DNA from: Amoebidium appalachense
Taxonomy: Eukaryota > Ichthyosporea
DNA: 64,000 bases
Assembly (NCBI GenBank): GCA_963693365.1
Contig: CAVNZM010000017.1
Coordinates: 1,860,001 to 1,924,000 of the forward strand
Direction of reading: 5' to 3'
Shown here: positions 60,229-64,000 of the stretch, in pieces
How positions within the stretch are numbered: the stretch's first letter is position 1
Layout of the letters: each line of letters begins with the position of its first letter
The notes under the pieces: model-generated
The model's database searches: none
What the model saw: the letters and a program-made list of their open reading frames with translations, nothing else
What the model was told of the DNA's origin: nothing
Translations under genes and position numbers: made by a program

Positions 60229-63200
60229 ACGCACACACGCACACAAACATGCACACACACACACACACACACACTCACACATGCCCCCACCCCCCAACAC
60301 ACACCCTATACACACACACCCACACACATCCAACCCCCCACCTCCCTCCACCCGCCCCCTCCCTCCCACCCCCTCCCACCCCCCCCCCCCCCCCCCCCCC
60401 CCAAACACACACGTACACACACAGACCACCCGTCTCAGATCATGGCACTATCTAGACGTCACAATTAAAGTAAGCGGCGTATTGGCCGGCCGCACCTATG
60501 GAATGTGCGGAAATATGGACGGAGACCCCTCAAACGACGCGACAGACTACAATTTCATCCGCACAAATTACTTCACGCCCGAGCTCAACCGCCTACACGC
60601 AGTAAATTTCGTGATTCCGCCTCTTGGACCCCCCTGTCCAGCCAACGCGACGCTCCCTCCCCAGATTTCGAACATCACTTTCAATTTTGATCCTGAATGT
60701 AGCGGAATTTCACCGAACCCCACCCCAACAAACAACACAAACACGACCAACGTCCCGTTCGTAACCCCCACTGATCCAGTTGATTGGACCCCAATCGTGA
60801 CCCCCCCAACCATCCCTCCAAATTACACAGAGGCATGCCGCTTAATCATCGGAAACTGCAGGTAAGCCCTCTCTCCACTTTCCCGCCTCCCCCCTCCAAC
60901 CCCTTCCCCCACCCCCACCCCCTCCATTAAGGCACTTTGATGACGGGCTCTATTTGATTTAATTTGTTCCTGTTTTGTGTCTTTGTTTTTGTGGCCTCTC
61001 CCTCCCCCCTCCCCCCCTCCCCCCCTTCCCCCCACCCCCCCCCCCCCCCCCCCCCGGCCGCCGCTGCCGCCCTTCCCCCCTCTCCCCTCCGTCCCCTTCC
61101 CTCTGAAGTGTTTCCAGTTTCTATAGTTAGATTACATATTGAAGGCGGGGGTTAGGGCTGGAATGGGGGAGAAGGGGATCGGTAAGAATAAACCGAAAGC
61201 CCAGTGTATTTGTTTGTTCGTGCATAGCGTGTTCGTTTTTCAGGATCAAAACTCGTGCAAGGAACACAATGCTGCCTGCAAGTCTTTTTCTTCCTGCGTG
61301 CCAACCCGTTTTTCTTTTTGTTTTTCTGTAATGTTTCCAAAGTTTATGGAGATCGAGTCGGGTGGGAGAGAGAGTCAGAGGCACCCGAACCCAAATTTCC
61401 AAATGAAAACTACCAAAAAACGGTAAAAGACAAACACTCACACGATGATGTCGATTTCACAGTGCTGCCACCCAGACCACAATCAACACATTCATCTACC
61501 AGTGTGCATACGACGCCGCGATCGCAGGGATCATGCCCGATCCATCCAAAGATCAGTCACTAGCCAATCGGATCAACTCTTTATGCGCGATCGAAAACGA
61601 AAATCGGAACCAGATCGCGTGCAATAACTGCACCGCAACCCAATCGTGCGTGAACGGAGCATGTACGGAGGTGACGTGTGGGTCCGGATGCAAGAATGGG
61701 GGCGTGTGTGCGTTTGGTGCGTGTCAGTGTTTCAATGGTTACAACGGCGATTTTTGCGAGAATCCTCCAATTACACGTAACCTTCCCCCCCCCCCCCCCC
61801 ACCCCCACCCACAAAACCCGCCTTTTCCCGTCTGTATATGCCCCCTCCCCCCCCCCCCCCCCCCCCCTTCTCCCACCCCCACGCCCACCCCCACCCTTGG
61901 CCTCCTCACCTTCCCCCCTCTCCCCCCCCTCCTCTCCCTCCCCCCCCCCAACCCCCTCTCCCTCCCCCCCCCCCCCCCCCCCCCCCACCCACACACACAC
62001 ATCCCGACAAAACAAGAACAAAGTGGGTTAGGGTTAAGAACGAAACAAGTAAAAGAGAAACCACCACTCCCACCACCATTATCCCCTAGTGGAATGCAAC
62101 CCGACTTCCCCTCACTCGATTTCGATTGACGCTGTAAACCCAATTTGGACACTGGAAACATGTGAAGAGTCCATCCGTTTTCAAAGCTTTATCATTTTCT
62201 CATGGTTTTTTTTTTCATTTTTTACGGTTTTTTTTTTTTTTTTTTTTCCCCGAGGGGAGGGGGGGGGGGGGGGAAGGTTTATCACTGTCTCCTACTTGCT
62301 TTATCGCCAATCTAGTTTGTTCAGGGGAGAGGGTTGGCGGGGGACAGGGGGACATGCAACGTAAGGTGCTAACCCAAATCCCTCCCCTCCCCCCTCCCCC
62401 CCCCCTCCGCCCTATTTCTTCAAAACCCCGAAATTTCACAGCGGGGACACAGCCCCGCTGCAAAGCCACGACTTGCGCCCCGACCAACAGCGTGTGCACG
62501 GAGTATATCGGGTATCTGGTATGCACTTGTGCACAGGGGTATACGGGGAACCCCAACGCCACCGGCTCGTGCAACGACATAAACGAATGTCTTTTTGGGC
62601 CGTGCTCCACTTTCGCCACGTGCACCAACATTCCTGGAAGTTTCCAGTGCGATTGCAATTTGGGATATACCGGGGACGGGATAACCTGTCAGAGCGTGTG
62701 CACCGTCGCGAACCCGTGCGGAAATTCCACGTGCATGCAAATTCCCAACGTGGGGGTTCAATGCACGTGCCCTAGTGGGTTCTCTCTCAACACCGACAAC
62801 AACTGTGTCGACATTGACGAGTGTCAGGGGGGTCCATGCGGTGCAAATTCAACTTGTGCAAATTCTTTCGGCAGTTTTTCGTGCGGCTGTGTGGCGGGAT
62901 ATCGCCTGGCGAGTGCCCGTGTTTGTGCAAACATCAACGAGTGCGCAGAGGGGGTGGGGGGGCGGCCGGCCTGTGCCAGCACGGCCACGTGCACAGACAC
63001 GGACGGGTCGTTTGGCTGCACGTGTAACAGCGGATACACCGGAAATGGCACCACGTGCAATGGTAACCCCCCCCCCCCCCCCCCCCAATATATAAATAAA
63101 TAAATAAATAAATAACAAAAATAAAAATTAAATAAAAACAAACAAAACACAAACCAACAAACAAGCATTTGGTTTATTTTTATTAGAATATACCCACCAT

Positions 63201-63616
63201 TGTATCAAATAAAGGAACTCCGTCACGCGTATATACCCCCCCCCCCCCCCCCCCCTGCACGACCCAAGGACTGGGCTTGTTTGCTAGTGCCATGCTTTAT
63301 CGGTTCAAAATGGCAGCATGACTAGTACCTTTCCTCCCCTCCCCACCCCCCCCCCCCCCCCCCCCCCCAACCCTGCCCTCCCCCACGCCCCATACCCCCT
63401 GAAACACACCTTCACACACACCTACAAACGCACACGCGCGCACACACGCACACGTACACACACACGCACACACACACGCACGCACAGACATCAACGAGTG
63501 CCAGTCCAACAGCAACAATCTCTGCACCGGGGTCGCCACGTGCTTAAACTATATAGGCTCCTACACGTGCCCGTGCCCCACCGGCTATGTGCCTTTAAAC
63601 TCGACAACATGCCAGG
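55291..63616 (+). CDS. Secreted PA14-vWD-EGF adhesive protein, 5' part (gene runs off right edge)
   Basis: Exons 55291-55476, 55790-56213, 56646-56938, 57658-57834, 58281-58315, 59352-59643, 60425-60861, 61463-61776, 62442-63062 and 63488-63616 join in frame to about 969 residues and continue beyond the window. Residues 1-23 are a signal peptide (LACLALWVGSGNAQ). About 45-220 resemble a PA14 domain (YTGRIIIPCTSNSWEILIRA, then QDGYSFYFNR). A von Willebrand D domain starts at GEPHYLTFDGRNYSYHGVSW (361) and ends near GRTYGMCGNMDGDPSND. A Cys-rich linker and one EGF (CKNGGVCAFGACQCFNGYNG) follow, then five EGF repeats in exon 9 of this list and one in the last; those starting DINEC, DIDEC and NINEC are calcium-binding types. 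Many NxS/T sites fit a secreted, glycosylated protein. Ligands are unknown. A 54-nt optional exon may exist at 61244-61297. Confidence 0.85.
57192..57285 (+). repeat. Diverged copy of the dispersed intronic repeat
   Basis: CATGATGCATACTCTTTTCATGTG, TTTACACTTTGCGTTG, TTTTACTTCGCAC and a following poly(C) track the order of motifs in the copies at 39263 and 34698. It lies in intron 3 of the PA14-vWD-EGF gene, sense orientation. More decayed pieces may exist at about 56303-56420, 56480-56560 and 60925-60970. Confidence 0.45.
58686..59350 (+). repeat. C-rich and (CA)n intron filling
   Basis: Intron 5 of the PA14-vWD-EGF gene is nearly all C runs, CCCT-like blocks, a poly(A) run (58837-58860) and (CA)n up to the exon 6 acceptor. 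No coding content. Confidence 0.85.
60100..60424 (+). repeat. (CA)n and C-rich run-up to exon 7
   Basis: Interrupted (CA)n from about 60100 to 60290, then C runs, then (CA) ending in the CACAG acceptor of the next exon. Here the microsatellite itself supplies the acceptor context. Confidence 0.85.
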
Positions 63617-63956
63617 GTATGCATTTCCGGTTGAAATTTATGCACCCGTAAAAAAAAAAGGGAGGGGTGAAGGGGACGGAGATAGGGTGGGTGAGAGGTG
63701 ATGAGGGGTTAGGGGGGAGGGAGGAGGGTAAGGGCGGGGGAGGGGGGGGGGGGGGGGGGGGAGGGGAGAAGGGAGGGAGGGAAAGAGGGGGGGGGGAGGG
63801 AGGGAGGGAGGGAGGGAGGGCGGGCGGGCGGGGAGGGACTGAGGGAGGGAGAGGGAGAGAGAGAGACGAGAAAGAGAATGCTTTGAAACACTACACGATA
63901 TCGGTGGTGGTGAAGAGGCGAGGGGAGGCTGTGTGTATGTGTATGTGTGTGTGTGT

Positions 63957-64000
<44 letters not shown>
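63617..64000 (+). other. Start of next intron, G-rich, to window end
   Basis: After the donor GTATGC the sequence is purine-rich (GGGA repeats about 63777-63840) and ends in (GT)n and a poly(G) run of about 42 at 63957-63999. No exon is visible. Confidence 0.7.

Noticed and set aside
1-64000. tRNA, rRNA or snRNA genes
   Set aside because: I looked for tRNA A/B boxes with a cloverleaf and for rRNA-like blocks and saw none I could support by eye. A covariance-model search would settle it.

Overview
This window comes from a nuclear genome of a eukaryote, most likely a unicellular protist. Its genes are split by many GT-AG introns, and it carries a non-LTR retrotransposon. It also encodes a calcium-dependent protein kinase (CDPK). 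CDPKs are known from plants, algae and the alveolate/stramenopile world and are absent from animals and fungi, so a SAR, haptophyte, cryptophyte or archaeplastid host is favoured. I cannot name the species. The most striking property is the non-coding DNA. Introns and intergenic DNA are packed with mononucleotide C/G runs of 15 to 66 bases, (GT)n, (CT)n, (GCGT)n and (CCCT)n arrays. These create a large number of spurious open frames (poly-Pro, poly-Gly, Cys-Val, His-Thr), which I left out.

Layout from left to right. (1) 981-1178, minus strand: first coding exon of a mitochondrial carrier running off the left edge. (2) 3285-5125, plus: complete three-exon CDC20 (449 aa), with a 49-bp tandem duplication just before its start codon. 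(3) 9576-23365, minus: complete 15-exon flotillin (427 aa, the length of human flotillin-1). (4) 24550-29095, minus: apparently intact LINE with ORF1, ORF2 (endonuclease plus reverse transcriptase) and a poly(A) tail of about 45. (5) 30933-46781, plus: complete 19-exon CDPK (630 aa) with a C-terminal PH domain. (6) 47-55 kb: mostly intergenic, with a MITE-like palindromic element and weak traces of coding sequence. (7) 55291-63616 and beyond the right edge, plus: secreted PA14-vWD-EGF protein, eleven or twelve exons seen.

The genes do not form an obvious pathway. CDC20 drives the anaphase-promoting complex. Flotillin scaffolds membrane microdomains. The kinase links calcium and probably phosphoinositides to phosphorylation. 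The last gene is an adhesive or extracellular-matrix protein.

Three patterns deserve attention. First, several exons have partial duplicate copies ('echoes') in the neighbouring intron. Those of kinase exon 10 keep the reading frame and differ mostly at synonymous sites, as expected of alternative exons under selection. Those in flotillin look decayed. Second, a short dispersed repeat of about 150-175 bp sits inside introns, always in the sense orientation of the host gene and nearly always followed by a poly(C) tract. Third, poly(C) runs sit right next to many splice sites.
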